Numbered from the stretch's first letter, positions 19,111-29,600 are shown. The stretch: DNA of 64,000 nucleotides from Marinilactibacillus sp. Marseille-P9653 (GCF_916618885.1 NZ_CAKAKH010000001.1:1302001-1366000), one strand, 5' to 3'. Notes: generated by a model not told the origin, from the sequence alone. Numbers and translations are program-made.

Positions 19111-19147
19111 TTACTTAGATTTAAATATAGACCTTTTAAAGGAACAA

Positions 19148-19163
19148 AATACGTTGTACAAAT
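19148..19163 (+). promoter_or_regulatory. AraR half-box before araD
   Basis: AATACGTTGTACAAAT keeps one full GTACAAAT half of the operator, just upstream of the araD ribosome binding site. Confidence 0.5.
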
Positions 19164-19180
19164 GAAAGGAATGATAGAAC

Positions 19181-19876
19181 TTGCTTGAAGCATTAAGAAG
19201 TCATGTCTACAAAGCTAATATGGATTTACCAGAATATAAGTTAATTACCTTTACATGGGGTAATGTTAGCGGAATCGATAGAGACTCTAATTTAGTAGTG
19301 ATTAAGCCTAGCGGAGTGGCTTATGAAGATCTCTCACCAGAGAACATGGTTATTGTAGACTTGGATGGCAATATCGTTGAAGGAGAACTGAATCCATCTA
19401 GTGATACAGCAACTCATTTGGAATTATATAAAAATTTTCAGCATATAGGAGGAATCGTTCATACACATTCTCCATGGGCTGTTAGTTATGCTCAAGCCGG
19501 AAGAGATATTCCAGCAGCGGGAACGACCCAAGCTGATTATTTCTATGGATCAATCCCGGTCACAAGAGAGATGACCGTAGAAGAAATTTCAAAAGACTAC
19601 GAGTTGAAAACCGGTTCAGTAATTATTGAGACTTTCCAGAAAAGAAGTATTGATCCAGACAAAGTGCCTGGTGTATTGGTTAACGATCATGGACCTTTCA
19701 CTTGGGGAGAGTCTCCGGAAGAAGCTGTGCATAATTCAGTTGTATTAGAACAAGTTGCTGAAATGACTTACCACAGTTTGCAACTGAATCCTGAAAAAAT
19801 AGAGATGAGTCAAAACCTTCTCGATAAGCACTATTTGAGAAAACATGGCGATAACGCTTATTACGGTCAAAAATAA
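19181..19876 (+). CDS. araD: L-ribulose-5-phosphate 4-epimerase
   Basis: Converts L-ribulose 5-phosphate to D-xylulose 5-phosphate, linking arabinose to the pentose phosphate pathway. The 231-aa class II aldolase-like protein has [23 protein letters not shown], the zinc ligands His94 and His96 (IVHTHSPW) and His170 (VNDHGPF), and C-terminal [14 protein letters not shown]. The start is a TTG 10 bp after GAAAGGA; no ATG is better placed. It is first in the order araD-araA-FGGY kinase, under an AraR- and cre-marked promoter. Confidence 0.95.
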   Translation: MLEALRSHVYKANMDLPEYKLITFTWGNVSGIDRDSNLVVIKPSGVAYEDLSPENMVIVDLDGNIVEGELNPSSDTATHLELYKNFQHIGGIVHTHSPWAVSYAQAGRDIPAAGTTQADYFYGSIPVTREMTVEEISKDYELKTGSVIIETFQKRSIDPDKVPGVLVNDHGPFTWGESPEEAVHNSVVLEQVAEMTYHSLQLNPEKIEMSQNLLDKHYLRKHGDNAYYGQK

Positions 19877-19901
19877 AAATATAAATGAGGATGTGCTCTA
19901 A

Positions 19902-21326
19902 ATGTTAAAAACAGAAGAAAAAGTATTTTGGTTGGTTGTAGGTAGTCAGCATCTATATGGTTCAGAAACACTTGAACAAGTCGAAGATCATGCTAAAGAA
20001 ATGGTAGAAGTACTAAACAAAGAAGCTTCTTTTCCTTATCCATTAGAATACAAAGCATTAGTAACAACTGCTGATGAAATTAAAAATGTTATGAAAGAAG
20101 TGAACTATCAGGATAAAGTAGCTGGTGTCGTTACTTGGATGCATACATTCTCACCAGCTAAATTATGGATTCCCGGAACAAAATTACTACAAAAGCCTTT
20201 ATTACACTTAGCTACTCAATATCATAAAGAGATTCCATGGGATTCAATCGATATGGATTTCATGAACTTGAATCAAAGTGCTCACGGTGATAGAGAATAT
20301 GGATTTATCAACGCTCGCTTGCGCTTAAACAACAAAATCGTTGTAGGCCATTATCAAGATCCAGATGTTCATAAAGAAATGTCTGACTGGATGTTATCTG
20401 CGATTGGATTTGTAGAATCTCAAAATATTAAAGTTGCTCGTTTTGGAGATAACATGAGAAACGTTGGCGTAACTGAAGGAGACAAAGTCGAAGCTGCAAT
20501 TCAATTTGGATGGACTGTTGATTATTACGGAATTGGTGACCTTGTAGAAGAAATGAGTCATGTTACTGATGAAGAGATTCAAGAAACATTTGAAGAATGT
20601 GGTGAACTATACGATATGGAATATCGCGATAATGATCAAGCGTTCTTTGACGAACACGTCAAAGAACAAATCAGAATCGAAATTGGTTTAAGAAGATTCC
20701 TTGAACGTGGAGGCTATACGGCATTCACAACGAACTTTGAAGACCTTCACGGTATGAAGCAACTTCCGGGTATGGCGGTTCAAAGACTGAATGCTGAAGG
20801 TTATGGTTTCGCAGGTGAAGGTGATTGGAAGACAGCGGCACTTGACCGTTTGATGAAAGTTATGGCGAACAATATCTCTACTGGCTTTATGGAAGATTAT
20901 ACTTATAACATGACTAAAGGAAATGAATATATCGTTCAATCTCACATGTTAGAAGTTGATCCTACTTTTGCTGAAACGAAACCACGTGTGGTGGTTAATC
21001 CACTAGGTATTGGTGATAAAGAAGATCCAGCCCGTCTTGTCTTTGATGGTAAAGCTGGAGAAGGTTTGACAGTATCTATGTTAGACATGGGTTCTCATTA
21101 CCGTCTGATGGTGAATACGTTCACTGCTGAGACACCTAAAGAAGAAGCACCAAAACTGCCAGTAGCAAGAGTAATCTGGAAGCCGAATCCTGACTTTAAA
21201 ACAGGTATTAAAAAATGGATCCAAGCTGGTGGAGGACACCATACGGTAGCTACATTAGCGCTGAGCTTAGACGTCATTCTTGACTGGGCAAAACTTGTAG
21301 ATATTGAAACAGTTGTAATTGATTAA
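19902..21326 (+). CDS. araA: L-arabinose isomerase
   Basis: Isomerises L-arabinose to L-ribulose in the cytoplasm; a Mn-dependent enzyme of 474 aa, the usual length. It begins EKVFWLVVGSQHLYGSETL, the standard AraA opening, and shows VTWMHTFSPAKLWI, NFEDLHGMKQLPGMA, the catalytic region EGYGFAGEGDWKTAAL and the C-terminal GGGHHTVAT. It lies 25 bp after araD and is followed by a hairpin before the kinase gene, which may tune relative expression. Confidence 0.97.
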   Translation: MLKTEEKVFWLVVGSQHLYGSETLEQVEDHAKEMVEVLNKEASFPYPLEYKALVTTADEIKNVMKEVNYQDKVAGVVTWMHTFSPAKLWIPGTKLLQKPLLHLATQYHKEIPWDSIDMDFMNLNQSAHGDREYGFINARLRLNNKIVVGHYQDPDVHKEMSDWMLSAIGFVESQNIKVARFGDNMRNVGVTEGDKVEAAIQFGWTVDYYGIGDLVEEMSHVTDEEIQETFEECGELYDMEYRDNDQAFFDEHVKEQIRIEIGLRRFLERGGYTAFTTNFEDLHGMKQLPGMAVQRLNAEGYGFAGEGDWKTAALDRLMKVMANNISTGFMEDYTYNMTKGNEYIVQSHMLEVDPTFAETKPRVVVNPLGIGDKEDPARLVFDGKAGEGLTVSMLDMGSHYRLMVNTFTAETPKEEAPKLPVARVIWKPNPDFKTGIKKWIQAGGGHHTVATLALSLDVILDWAKLVDIETVVID

Positions 21327-21335
21327 AACTAAGTG

Positions 21336-21368
21336 AGCTAATAAACGTTTACGTTTGTTAGCTTTTCT
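21336..21368 (+). terminator. intra-operon hairpin between araA and the kinase gene
   Basis: A 12-bp stem AGCTAATAAACG / CGTTTGTTAGCT (one G-T pair) with a 4-nt loop and a T-rich tail. With no promoter before the kinase gene, it is likely a partial terminator that lowers kinase relative to isomerase. Confidence 0.7.
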
Positions 21369-21402
21369 TTTATAAAATAGATGATTGAAATGAGGGTTTA
21401 TA

Positions 21403-23007
21403 ATGTCAGCTAAAATGAAAAATAATTTAACACTTGATCAAAATACCTTATCACTAGGTATAGAGTTTGGTTCTACTCGAGTAAAGGCAGTCTTAATAGA
21501 CGATACATTTGCACCAATTGCAAGTGGCGCATACGACTGGGAAAATAAACTGGTTGAAGGCTACTGGACATACAGTTTGGACGAGGTTTGGTCTGGTCTG
21601 CAACATGCTTTTAGTGAACTTTCTCAAAATGTTAAAAATGATTATGATGTAATTTTGACAAACATCGGATCTATTGGCTTTTCAGGTATGATGCATGGCT
21701 ATTTGGCATTTGATAAAGATGAACAATTATTAGTTCCTTTTAGAACTTGGAGAAATACGACAACAGATGTTGCTTCTAAAAAGCTTACAGAATTATTTGA
21801 ATTCAATATTCCACATAGATGGAGTATTGCACATCTTTATCAAGCTGTTTTAAATAAAGAAGAACATGTTCAACAAATTGATTATGTAACGACATTAGCA
21901 GGTTTTGTTCATTGGAAACTTACTGGACAAAAAGTAATTGGTGTCGGAGAAGCAGCAGGAATGTTTCCTATAGATAGTCATACGGTTGATTATGACAGAA
22001 AGAGGATTGAAGAATTCGAGGCTCTTTCAGATGTTCAAGAATACGATTGGAAACTAAGTCAGGTCTTACCAGAAGTCCTTACTGCTGGATCTGTAGCGGG
22101 AGTATTATCTGAGGAGGGTGCTCGACTATTAGACCCTTCAGGACAATTAATGCCAGGTATTCCATTATGTCCACCAGAAGGTGATGCAGGAACAGGAATG
22201 GTTGCAACAAATGCTGTAGCAGAAAGAACTGGGAATGTATCTGCGGGCACGTCTGTATTTTCGATGATCGTTCTAGAAGAAGCACTTTCTAGTTATTATG
22301 AGGAAATTGATATGGTGACAACGCCAACGGGCAAACCTACGGCTATGGTACATTGTAATAACTTTACGACGGACATTAATGCATGGGCTAAATTATTCGG
22401 TGAACTGGTTGAAGTGTTAGGGCTTAACGTTGATAAAGATCAGCTATTTACAACATTATTTGAAAAATCTTTAGAAGCAGATGCTGATGGTGGTAAATTA
22501 ATGAGTTGTAATTACTATTCTGGTGAACCGATTACAGGATTAGAAGAAGGACGACCACTATTTGTTCAAATGCCAGATAGTGTTCTATCGTTGCCAAACT
22601 TTATGCGTACACAAATTTATTCTGCTTTAGCGACTTTGAAAATAGGAATGGATATATTGATTGCTAAAGAAAATGTACAAGTTGATCAACTACTGGGTCA
22701 TGGTGGTTTCTTCAGAACGAAGTATGTTGGACAAAAAATGATGGCTGACGCCCTTAAAGTTCCAGTATCCGTAATGGAAACTGCTGGTGAAGGTGGTCCA
22801 TGGGGTATGGCTTTACTAGCTTCTTATTTAATAAATAAAGAAGCTGGGCAATCAATGGAATCTTTCTTAAATAACCAAGTATTCTCTATTGAATCTCCTA
22901 ATTCTGTTGAACCTTCAGTAACAGGATCAAATGACTTTGAAGAATTCATGGAAAGGTATACAATGATGTTAGAAGTAGAGAAGACTGCTGTAAAGTCTAT
23001 AACTTAA
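21403..23007 (+). CDS. araB: FGGY-family kinase, probable L-ribulokinase
   Basis: Phosphorylates L-ribulose, by position between AraA and AraD in the pathway. The 534-aa protein has an N-terminal ATPase-fold phosphate loop [16 protein letters not shown], the sugar-binding [14 protein letters not shown] and a C-terminal FGGY half with [22 protein letters not shown] and [16 protein letters not shown]. It belongs to the alternative, non-enterobacterial ribulokinase branch found in Firmicute ara operons, so araB is used by context. M5 at 21415 is an alternative start; the RBS is GAGGG at 21391-21395. Confidence 0.85.
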   Translation: MSAKMKNNLTLDQNTLSLGIEFGSTRVKAVLIDDTFAPIASGAYDWENKLVEGYWTYSLDEVWSGLQHAFSELSQNVKNDYDVILTNIGSIGFSGMMHGYLAFDKDEQLLVPFRTWRNTTTDVASKKLTELFEFNIPHRWSIAHLYQAVLNKEEHVQQIDYVTTLAGFVHWKLTGQKVIGVGEAAGMFPIDSHTVDYDRKRIEEFEALSDVQEYDWKLSQVLPEVLTAGSVAGVLSEEGARLLDPSGQLMPGIPLCPPEGDAGTGMVATNAVAERTGNVSAGTSVFSMIVLEEALSSYYEEIDMVTTPTGKPTAMVHCNNFTTDINAWAKLFGELVEVLGLNVDKDQLFTTLFEKSLEADADGGKLMSCNYYSGEPITGLEEGRPLFVQMPDSVLSLPNFMRTQIYSALATLKIGMDILIAKENVQVDQLLGHGGFFRTKYVGQKMMADALKVPVSVMETAGEGGPWGMALLASYLINKEAGQSMESFLNNQVFSIESPNSVEPSVTGSNDFEEFMERYTMMLEVEKTAVKSIT

Positions 23008-23023
23008 ATGAGGAGGCGTCAAC

Positions 23024-23260
23024 ATGCAAAATGATCCATTACAAGGAAATGCCAATCCTAACAGCATAAACCATCCAGCACATTTAGCTGCGGCTGAAGA
23101 AGCTGAGCGCTACACTGGAAAAAAAGAAAATGAAGCAGAAAATGAAGAAGTAGATAATAACAAAGAACACGAAACCAAACCTGAAGATTTTGAGAGTTTC
23201 AATGTCGACAAGGTCGATGATTTGAATAAAATTAAACAAGAAGATGTAGATCACAAATAA
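23024..23260 (+). CDS. small acidic protein at the end of the ara operon
   Basis: A 78-aa hydrophilic, strongly acidic protein with no hydrophobic segment and no known motif; the middle is rich in Glu, Asp, Asn and Lys (KKENEAENEEVDNNKEHE), so it is probably disordered. A perfect AGGAGG 9 bp before the ATG and a 16-bp gap to the kinase gene support expression. I do not recognise the family and assign no function. A terminator-like hairpin follows. Confidence 0.6.
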   Translation: MQNDPLQGNANPNSINHPAHLAAAEEAERYTGKKENEAENEEVDNNKEHETKPEDFESFNVDKVDDLNKIKQEDVDHK

Positions 23261-23290
23261 ATAGATGGAATGATACAACAAGTAATATTT

Positions 23291-23336
23291 GCCCTCGTAA
23301 GATAGAGTGTTTACTCTTCTTGCGGGGACTTTTTTG
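23291..23336 (+). terminator. terminator after the ara operon
   Basis: Imperfect hairpin: CCCTCGTAAGATAGAGT pairs with ACTCTTCTTGCGGGG (mismatches in the middle), followed by a run of T. Confidence 0.72.
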
Positions 23337-23351
23337 TGTAGAGAACACCTA

Positions 23352-23390
23352 AGAAAACGATTGCTTAATCAAGTGGGGTGTTATACTATT
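23352..23390 (+). promoter_or_regulatory. cre-like site and weak promoter of the GH127 gene
   Basis: AGAAAACGATTGCT (23352-23365) resembles a catabolite-responsive element with both end positions degenerate. TTGCTT (23361-23366) may be the -35, with TACTAT (23384-23389, 17 bp) or TATACT (23382-23387, 15 bp) as -10. Confidence 0.5.
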
Positions 23391-23395
23391 GATTA

Positions 23396-23411
23396 AAAGG
23401 TACGTACAAAT
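23396..23411 (+). promoter_or_regulatory. AraR box 1 of the GH127 gene
   Basis: AAAGGTACGTACAAAT, identical over 16 bp to the box before the first GH51 gene, and at the same place relative to the -10. Confidence 0.8.
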
Positions 23412-23449
23412 GAAGTTGGTTATTATGCTTTAAATCATATAATGATTTA

Positions 23450-23465
23450 AGTTATACGTACCTTG
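23450..23465 (+). promoter_or_regulatory. AraR box 2 of the GH127 gene
   Basis: AGTTATACGTACCTTG (core ATACGTAC), 54 bp centre to centre from box 1. Confidence 0.62.
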
Positions 23466-23508
23466 TTAGTTTTAACTGATAAAATATAGTAATTGGAGGA
23501 AATCAAGC

Positions 23509-25458
23509 ATGTTAGATTCAAACATCACAATTAAAGATGAATTTTGGAAGCGGTATATCGATTTGATAAAAACTGAAATGATTCCTTTTCAGTGGAACGT
23601 ATTACATGATCAGGAAGACATCAAAATTGATAAAGAACGTGATGACGCCAATATACCATCTGAAAAAAGTCACGCTATAGAAAACTTTAGAATTGCAGCA
23701 GGTCGCTCAGAAGGACATCACTATGGTTGGTTATTCCAAGATTCTGATGTTTACAAGTGGTTAGAGTCAGCGGCTAATGTTTATAAAATTACGAAAGACG
23801 ATCAGCTAAAACAGATGATGGATGAAGTGATTGAACTGATTAAAGATACTCAAGAAGATGATGGTTACCTTAGTACTTTTTACCAAATAGATGCACCTCA
23901 ATTAAAATTTCGAAAGCTATTTGAAAGCCATGAGCTCTACTGTGCAGGCCATTTGATTGAAGCAGCCGTTGCGCATTACCAAGCAACAGATGATGATCGC
24001 TTAATTGAAGTTGTAAAAAAATACGTAGAATGTATTCAAACTCACTTTGGACCTGAGGAAGACAAAATCAATGGTGCAGACGGTCATCAAGAAATTGAGC
24101 TGGCGCTTGTTAAACTGTACGAAGTTACAAAGGATGAATCTTATTTAAAATTAAGTGAGTGGTTCCTTGAAGTTCGTGGTCAAGATCCTGACTTTTACAG
24201 AAAACAGATGGAAGAGAATATTGAACTGGGCTTAGACGATCGTGCGCCAATTATGATTAATAATGTCTATCATCAATCCCACAAGCCAGTGACTGAACAA
24301 ACAGAAGCAGTGGGTCATGCAGTAAGACTCGTTTACATGGCTGCTGCTATGGCTGATGTGGCTTATCACACAAAAAATGAAAAACTTTTCAAAGCGGCTA
24401 AGCGAATCTGGAAAAATATTGTGAAAAAGAGAATGTACATCACGGGTGGAGTCGGTTCTACAGTTCACGGTGAAGCATTTACATTTGATTTCGACCTACC
24501 GAACGATACGATGTACTGTGAAACGTGTGCTGCTATCGGCCTAATGTTCTTTGCAAAAGCTATGATGAAAAATGAAGTTGATGCGGAATATGCACATGTC
24601 ATGGAACGGGCCTTATATAACTCTGTTATCAGCGGAATGGCACTGGATGGAAAACATTTCTTCTATGTTAACCCACTTGAAGTCAACCCAGAAGCCAGCC
24701 AAAAAGATCCTGGAAAAAGTCATGTGAAATCAACAAGACCATCTTGGTTTGGGTGTGCTTGTTGTCCACCGAACATTGCAAGAACGCTCACTTCACTTGA
24801 AAAATATTTATATAGTGAAAAAGAAGATACCCTATACGTGAATATATTTATGGACCATTCAGGTAAAATCTCTCTGAACAATCAAGAAATTGAAATTGAA
24901 CAAAAGGTTTCGTTTGAAGATGAAGGTTCGCTTGAGCTATCAGTAGATGCTCCAAAGGCCTTTACGCTCGGTATCAGAATACCAACATGGGCAAGTAATC
25001 TTTCAATTAAGCAAGATGGATCAGAAATAGATTTTGAAGTAGCTGATGGCTACGCGATGATTCCGGTAAATGAAAAAATCGTTTTAACGCTTAGTTTTGA
25101 TGTTTCAGTGCTTATGCATCAGGCGCATCCTAAAGTTAGAGATGATTTAGGAAAAGTAGCGCTACAAAGAGGCCCATTTGTTTATTGTATGGAAGAAACG
25201 GACAACGAGTCAGACCTACATTTAATGAGATTGAAAAATCATATTCGTGCAGAAAAAGTTAGTGACTCGGTGTTAGGATCCCATGTTGCACTTAAAGCAC
25301 AAGGTGAAAAAAGAGTCATTGATGAAGAGTGGGAAAACGTATTATATAGAACATACAAAGAACCTGTTTACGAAGAAAAAGATTTGACCTTTATACCTTA
25401 TCATCTATGGGCTAACCGTTCAGTTGGTGAAATGATGGTCTGGGTATCTAAGAAGTAA
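23509..25458 (+). CDS. GH127 beta-L-arabinofuranosidase
   Basis: Hydrolyses beta-L-arabinofuranosyl linkages, such as those on hydroxyproline-rich plant glycoproteins, and probably acts in the cytoplasm as no signal peptide is present. The 649-aa (alpha/alpha)6-barrel protein retains the zinc-thiolate active site: Glu338 and Cys340 in YCETCAAIG, and Cys418-Cys419 in FGCACCPPN, nearly the same numbering as in Bifidobacterium HypBA1. The N-terminal FWKRYIDLIKTEMIPFQW and GRSEGHHYGWLFQDSDVYKWLE also fit. GGAGG precedes the ATG. The AraR boxes upstream place beta-arabinosides in the arabinose regulon. It is followed by a degraded glycosidase remnant. Confidence 0.92.
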   Translation: MLDSNITIKDEFWKRYIDLIKTEMIPFQWNVLHDQEDIKIDKERDDANIPSEKSHAIENFRIAAGRSEGHHYGWLFQDSDVYKWLESAANVYKITKDDQLKQMMDEVIELIKDTQEDDGYLSTFYQIDAPQLKFRKLFESHELYCAGHLIEAAVAHYQATDDDRLIEVVKKYVECIQTHFGPEEDKINGADGHQEIELALVKLYEVTKDESYLKLSEWFLEVRGQDPDFYRKQMEENIELGLDDRAPIMINNVYHQSHKPVTEQTEAVGHAVRLVYMAAAMADVAYHTKNEKLFKAAKRIWKNIVKKRMYITGGVGSTVHGEAFTFDFDLPNDTMYCETCAAIGLMFFAKAMMKNEVDAEYAHVMERALYNSVISGMALDGKHFFYVNPLEVNPEASQKDPGKSHVKSTRPSWFGCACCPPNIARTLTSLEKYLYSEKEDTLYVNIFMDHSGKISLNNQEIEIEQKVSFEDEGSLELSVDAPKAFTLGIRIPTWASNLSIKQDGSEIDFEVADGYAMIPVNEKIVLTLSFDVSVLMHQAHPKVRDDLGKVALQRGPFVYCMEETDNESDLHLMRLKNHIRAEKVSDSVLGSHVALKAQGEKRVIDEEWENVLYRTYKEPVYEEKDLTFIPYHLWANRSVGEMMVWVSKK

Positions 25459-25482
25459 GATCTGAATGAAGCCAGTCAATAA

Positions 25483-25752
25483 AGGTTAAACGAACATAGT
25501 AATGGCGGATTTGAAGTCTCTAGAAAAGACGATATTGCAATCTGGCACAGTCAGGGTTTGGATTGTGAATGGGTAGCTGTATTTAATTTAAATGACTATG
25601 CAGAAAATATAGAAATCGATTTTAGTGAAACCCTTCTTGAAGCAAAAGGTTCGGTCATTGATGTTTGGTCAGACGAATTGAAAGATTATCAAGAACCCAC
25701 TAAATTAACCATCCAACCGCACGACGTAAAACTTTATAAAATCTCTAAATAA
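25483..25752 (+). pseudogene. 3' remnant of a GH27/GH36-like glycosidase gene
   Basis: An open frame of about 89 codons with no start or ribosome binding site, entered directly from a stop at 25480. It reads NEHSNGGFEVSRKDDIAIWH, then CEWVAVFNLNDYAENIEIDF and ends IQPHDVKLYKISK. This is the layout of the C-terminal beta-sandwich of alpha-galactosidase or beta-L-arabinopyranosidase type enzymes (vWxS ... VAVFNL ... DVWS ... IxPHDVxLYKI). The catalytic domain is missing, so a deletion probably joined this tail to the GH127 gene. The family call is by pattern only. Confidence 0.65.
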
Positions 25753-25757
25753 TTTAT

Positions 25758-25811
25758 AGTAAAAGGCGTAACAAATCCAAGTGAGAGACTTGGAGTGTTA
25801 CGCCTTTTACT
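25758..25811. terminator. bidirectional terminator between converging genes
   Basis: A very long hairpin: AGTAAAAGGCGTAACA pairs with TGTTACGCCTTTTACT, interrupted by a small internal loop and continued by CCAAGT / ACTTGG around GAGAG. T and A runs on both sides allow use from either strand. Confidence 0.9.
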
Positions 25812-25828
25812 TATGGGTGTCATAAAAG

Positions 25829-26467
25829 CTAGTCTTCAATTACAAGGCCAAGTAACTGCATAAAGCCAAGGGCTTGTTCTCTATTCACAATAGCGCCTTT
25901 AATATCTTGAGTATTCACGACGATTTTTTCAAAAGTGGATGTTCTCAAATCGACACCGTTCAAAGAAGTGTTGGAAAAACGAATACCGGACATGTCGCAT
26001 TCATCAAATTGAATGTTTTTCAGTTGGTTCTCGTAGAAATCACTTTCTTTCATCTGACAAGAAGTAAACCGAACATTTTTGTGTTTCGCATAAGCAAATC
26101 CAGACAAATCTAACATGCTTTGATTAAATTGAACATCTTCTAGAAAGCTTTCTCCGAAAGATATACCGTTCATTCTGCATTGTCTGAATTCGACTCTTTT
26201 TAAAGCCGATTCATCAATTTGAGCGTTAATACATTGGCAGTGATCAAAAAGGACATCTTTGAAATAAGCATTCGGCACACTGAATTGTTCAAAAAACACG
26301 TTTTTAAATATCATATTCTTGAATTCTACATTGCGCAGTGAATCTAGATGAATTGTGCAATCTTGAATCAGTACATGTTCTAATACGGGATCTTCGTAAT
26401 CAAGAACCGCTTCAAAGTCAGCTTCTGGTAAATTCAGAGGAAGTTTTGGAGGAAGAATTTTTTTCAT
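25829..26467 (-). CDS. pentapeptide-repeat protein
   Basis: A 212-aa protein with tandem pentapeptide-like repeats (A/C-[D/N]-L/F-X-X) from about residue 36 to 185, for example FKNMIFKNVFFEQFSVPNAY and QFNQSMLDLSGF, predicted to fold as a right-handed quadrilateral beta-helix of the Qnr/MfpA shape. The reverse-strand start has AAGGAGT upstream. Some family members shield gyrase from quinolones, but most chromosomal ones have no known job, and nothing here proves gyrase binding. It is the only gene on the minus strand in the window and stands between two plus-strand units. Confidence 0.8.
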   Translation of the reverse strand: MKKILPPKLPLNLPEADFEAVLDYEDPVLEHVLIQDCTIHLDSLRNVEFKNMIFKNVFFEQFSVPNAYFKDVLFDHCQCINAQIDESALKRVEFRQCRMNGISFGESFLEDVQFNQSMLDLSGFAYAKHKNVRFTSCQMKESDFYENQLKNIQFDECDMSGIRFSNTSLNGVDLRTSTFEKIVVNTQDIKGAIVNREQALGFMQLLGLVIED

Positions 26468-26633
26468 TATAATGGACTCCTTATGTCATTTAATTAAAAT
26501 TAGTGTATCTCTTTCTTTAATCTGTTACAAGTAAGGATAATATTTGGTATAATGATAAGATAATGAATACTTTGACTGATCGTTCAACAAAAGACGACAA
26601 GTAACGTTTAAAACTGATTAAAGGATGACATGC

Positions 26634-29600
26634 ATGTTCAAAAAGCAATTTTTCCCTGAGAGTACGATAAAAAGCTTAGCGTCGAATACGAACGTATTTG
26701 CTGAAGGATTAAAACTATCTGGTGATCAAGCGGTAAAGCTTACTTCAGTAAATGATAAGGAAAGCACTTTGGTATTTTCAGTTGAAGATGCTAAAAGCGA
26801 GCAGGTCAATCTTAGATTCTATCCAAATGGGGTGGCTAAGAAGTACCACTGTACCTGTGTTCCTTTTGAAAAAAATTCTGGAGCTTGTAAGCACGTAGTA
26901 GCAAGTATGCTTCAAGCCAATTTAGTACAACAAGATGACCTGAAAAAAGTATTGAAGTCTGCTTCGGGAGCTGCCCTTAAGGAACCGATGTTTTCCTACA
27001 AAAAAAGCGAAGAAGCACTCAAGCAGCTAATTCAAGTCTCAAAACAAGAAATTTCTAGACAAACAAATGATTATAAAAACCAATCTTTGAAATTTGAATT
27101 TATCCTAAATGTTAGTGGAACGGGTTATGCTTATGCGTACGACCTATATATGAAAGTCGGTCTGGATAGATTATACGTAGTTAAAAATATTCCACACGTC
27201 ATTTCAGAGATCTTAGAAGGTCGTTCGTATGAATTTGGTAAAAACTTTACCTATGATCCCTATAAACATGGTTTGAATCCGGCAGACAGAAAAATGCTTG
27301 AGATCCTATATGACGTCTATCATTTAGTAAGGTCTGCGACACCTGTAGGCTATGCCAATTCTTATCAGAACAAGAGCGATATTGAAGTACCTTCAAGAAG
27401 TCTTAAAATGGTACTAAAAGCTCTGGAAAGAACGGATGGAGGCTTTGTTAGATTCGGCCGACCACCAAAACATCTGATGAAACTAAGTGATTTGGACAAA
27501 GTGCTGATCACGGATTCTTTTGAGCGATTCCCACTTAAATTCCAGTTAGAGAAGAAAGAGCAGCTGTATCACTTCTCCATTATGGAAGAAGATGTAGAGG
27601 AACTTGAAATGAACTTCCACAGAGGTGCAAACATTGTCGAATGGAATCATGAGTTTTTCTTCCTGACTTCGGAACAATATAAATTACTGAGCAACTTAAT
27701 GGAAGTATTCAGTAAAAACCAACATGCACCTTTAGTAATGCGCTCTAGAGACCTAACGGAATTCGCCTCTACTGTGCTATCGCAGTTATCTTCGTTTTTA
27801 GATATCGAAGTCAATCAAGAAGTGCAACAAACTGTTTTCCGAGAAGAGTTGGTCGCACAATGTTATATCGATACATTAGATGACCAGTTACTAATTAGTC
27901 CAGTTTTTAAATACGGAGAACTAACGATTTTCCCGCTCAAAGATCAGCCAATCGATGAAGCAATGGAAAAAGTCGTGATCAGACAATTGATCAAAGAAGA
28001 CGGACTGCTTAGACTAGCACATGAATGTTTAAGTACCGCAGTTGTTAGAGACGGACGCTGGGTGCTGGATTCATTAGATGAGTTAAGTGAGTTTCTCTAT
28101 GAAAGTTTACCCATCATAGCTGAACAATTTGAAATCTTTATGTCTACGAATGCGAAGCAATTAGTCTATGAGCCAAGAACGGCGCCTTCTATTTCAATTG
28201 AATTAAATCGAAACTCTAATCTTCTGGATATCAACTTTGAAGCAGAAGATATTGAAGCGGATGATTTAAAAGAATTGATCAGACAACTCAACAACAACAA
28301 ACACTACTACCGTTTATCGAACGGCAAGATTTTGAATTTAAAAGAAGAGAAGTTCAAGCAATTGAACGAAACCGTTCAGAAGATGGATATTGATACAGAA
28401 GATATTAAAGAGGAAATGACCGTACCCTTGTTCCAAGGGTTAACCGTACTCGAAGACTCTATTATCAATCAAGGGAATCAATTCAGGAAGCTAACGCAGC
28501 AATTGCTGGAACCACAGAGTTTGAATTTCGAGTTACCTAACGAGCTTCAAGCTGATCTTAGACCGTACCAGAAAACTGGATTCAACTGGCTTAAATCACT
28601 TGACCATTATGGATTTGGTGGTGTACTAGCGGATGATATGGGACTTGGGAAAACACTCCAAACCATCACATTCTTGCTTTCTAAAGTACAAGAAGTTGGC
28701 GGACAGTATTTAATCATTTGTCCTTCGAGTGTCTTGTATAACTGGCAGCACGAGTTTCAAAAATTCGCTCCAGGTATCCAAACGATTCTAGTAGCAGGTT
28801 CTATAGAAGAACGAGAAGCCGCTATCCGTCAATCGATTGACGAAGAAATCCCAGTGCTCATTACGAGCTATCCATTGATTCAAAGAGATTTTATCTTGTA
28901 TAAAGATCATGACTTCAAAACGATTATTTTGGATGAATCTCAAAATGTGAAGAACAGTTCAGCTAAAACGACTCAAGCTGTGATGCATTTGAAAGCTGAT
29001 ACAAAATTTGCTTTATCTGGAACACCGATCGAAAATAACCTTGGAGAGTTATGGTCACTATTTTCTATTGTTCAACCTGGACTGTTTAAAAACAGGAAAG
29101 CTTATAAACAGACAACGCAGAGTCGTATTGCAGCTAAAATTCGTCCTTTCGTATTAAGACGACTGAAACGCGATGTATTGAGTGATTTACCTGCTAAAAC
29201 AGAGACAACGGAATATATTGAATTATCACCTGAACAAAAACGCATCTATCAGTCTCAATTAACGATGATACGTGAAGAAGTCAAAGGGATGATTCAAGAG
29301 AATACATTTGAAAGAAATAGAATTCGAGTGCTTGCTGGGATGACAAGGTTAAGACAGATCTGTTGTGATCCATCACTGATTTCTTCAGACTTTGAAGGAG
29401 ATAGTTCTAAGCTCGAGCGATTACTAGAATACCTTGAAGAAGCAAGACTAAATGGAAAACGTGTTGTCTTATTCTCTCAATTCACATCAATGTTAAGTAT
29501 TATAAAAGAACGATTGGACAAGCAAGAAGTGGATTATCACTATCTTGACGGTCAGACTAAAAATGAAGACCGATTAAAACTAACGACCCGATTTAATATG

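Noticed and set aside
21336-21368. cre site in the araA-kinase gap (AACGTTTACG region)
   Set aside because: Too many mismatches to the catabolite-responsive element; the symmetry is explained by the hairpin arms.
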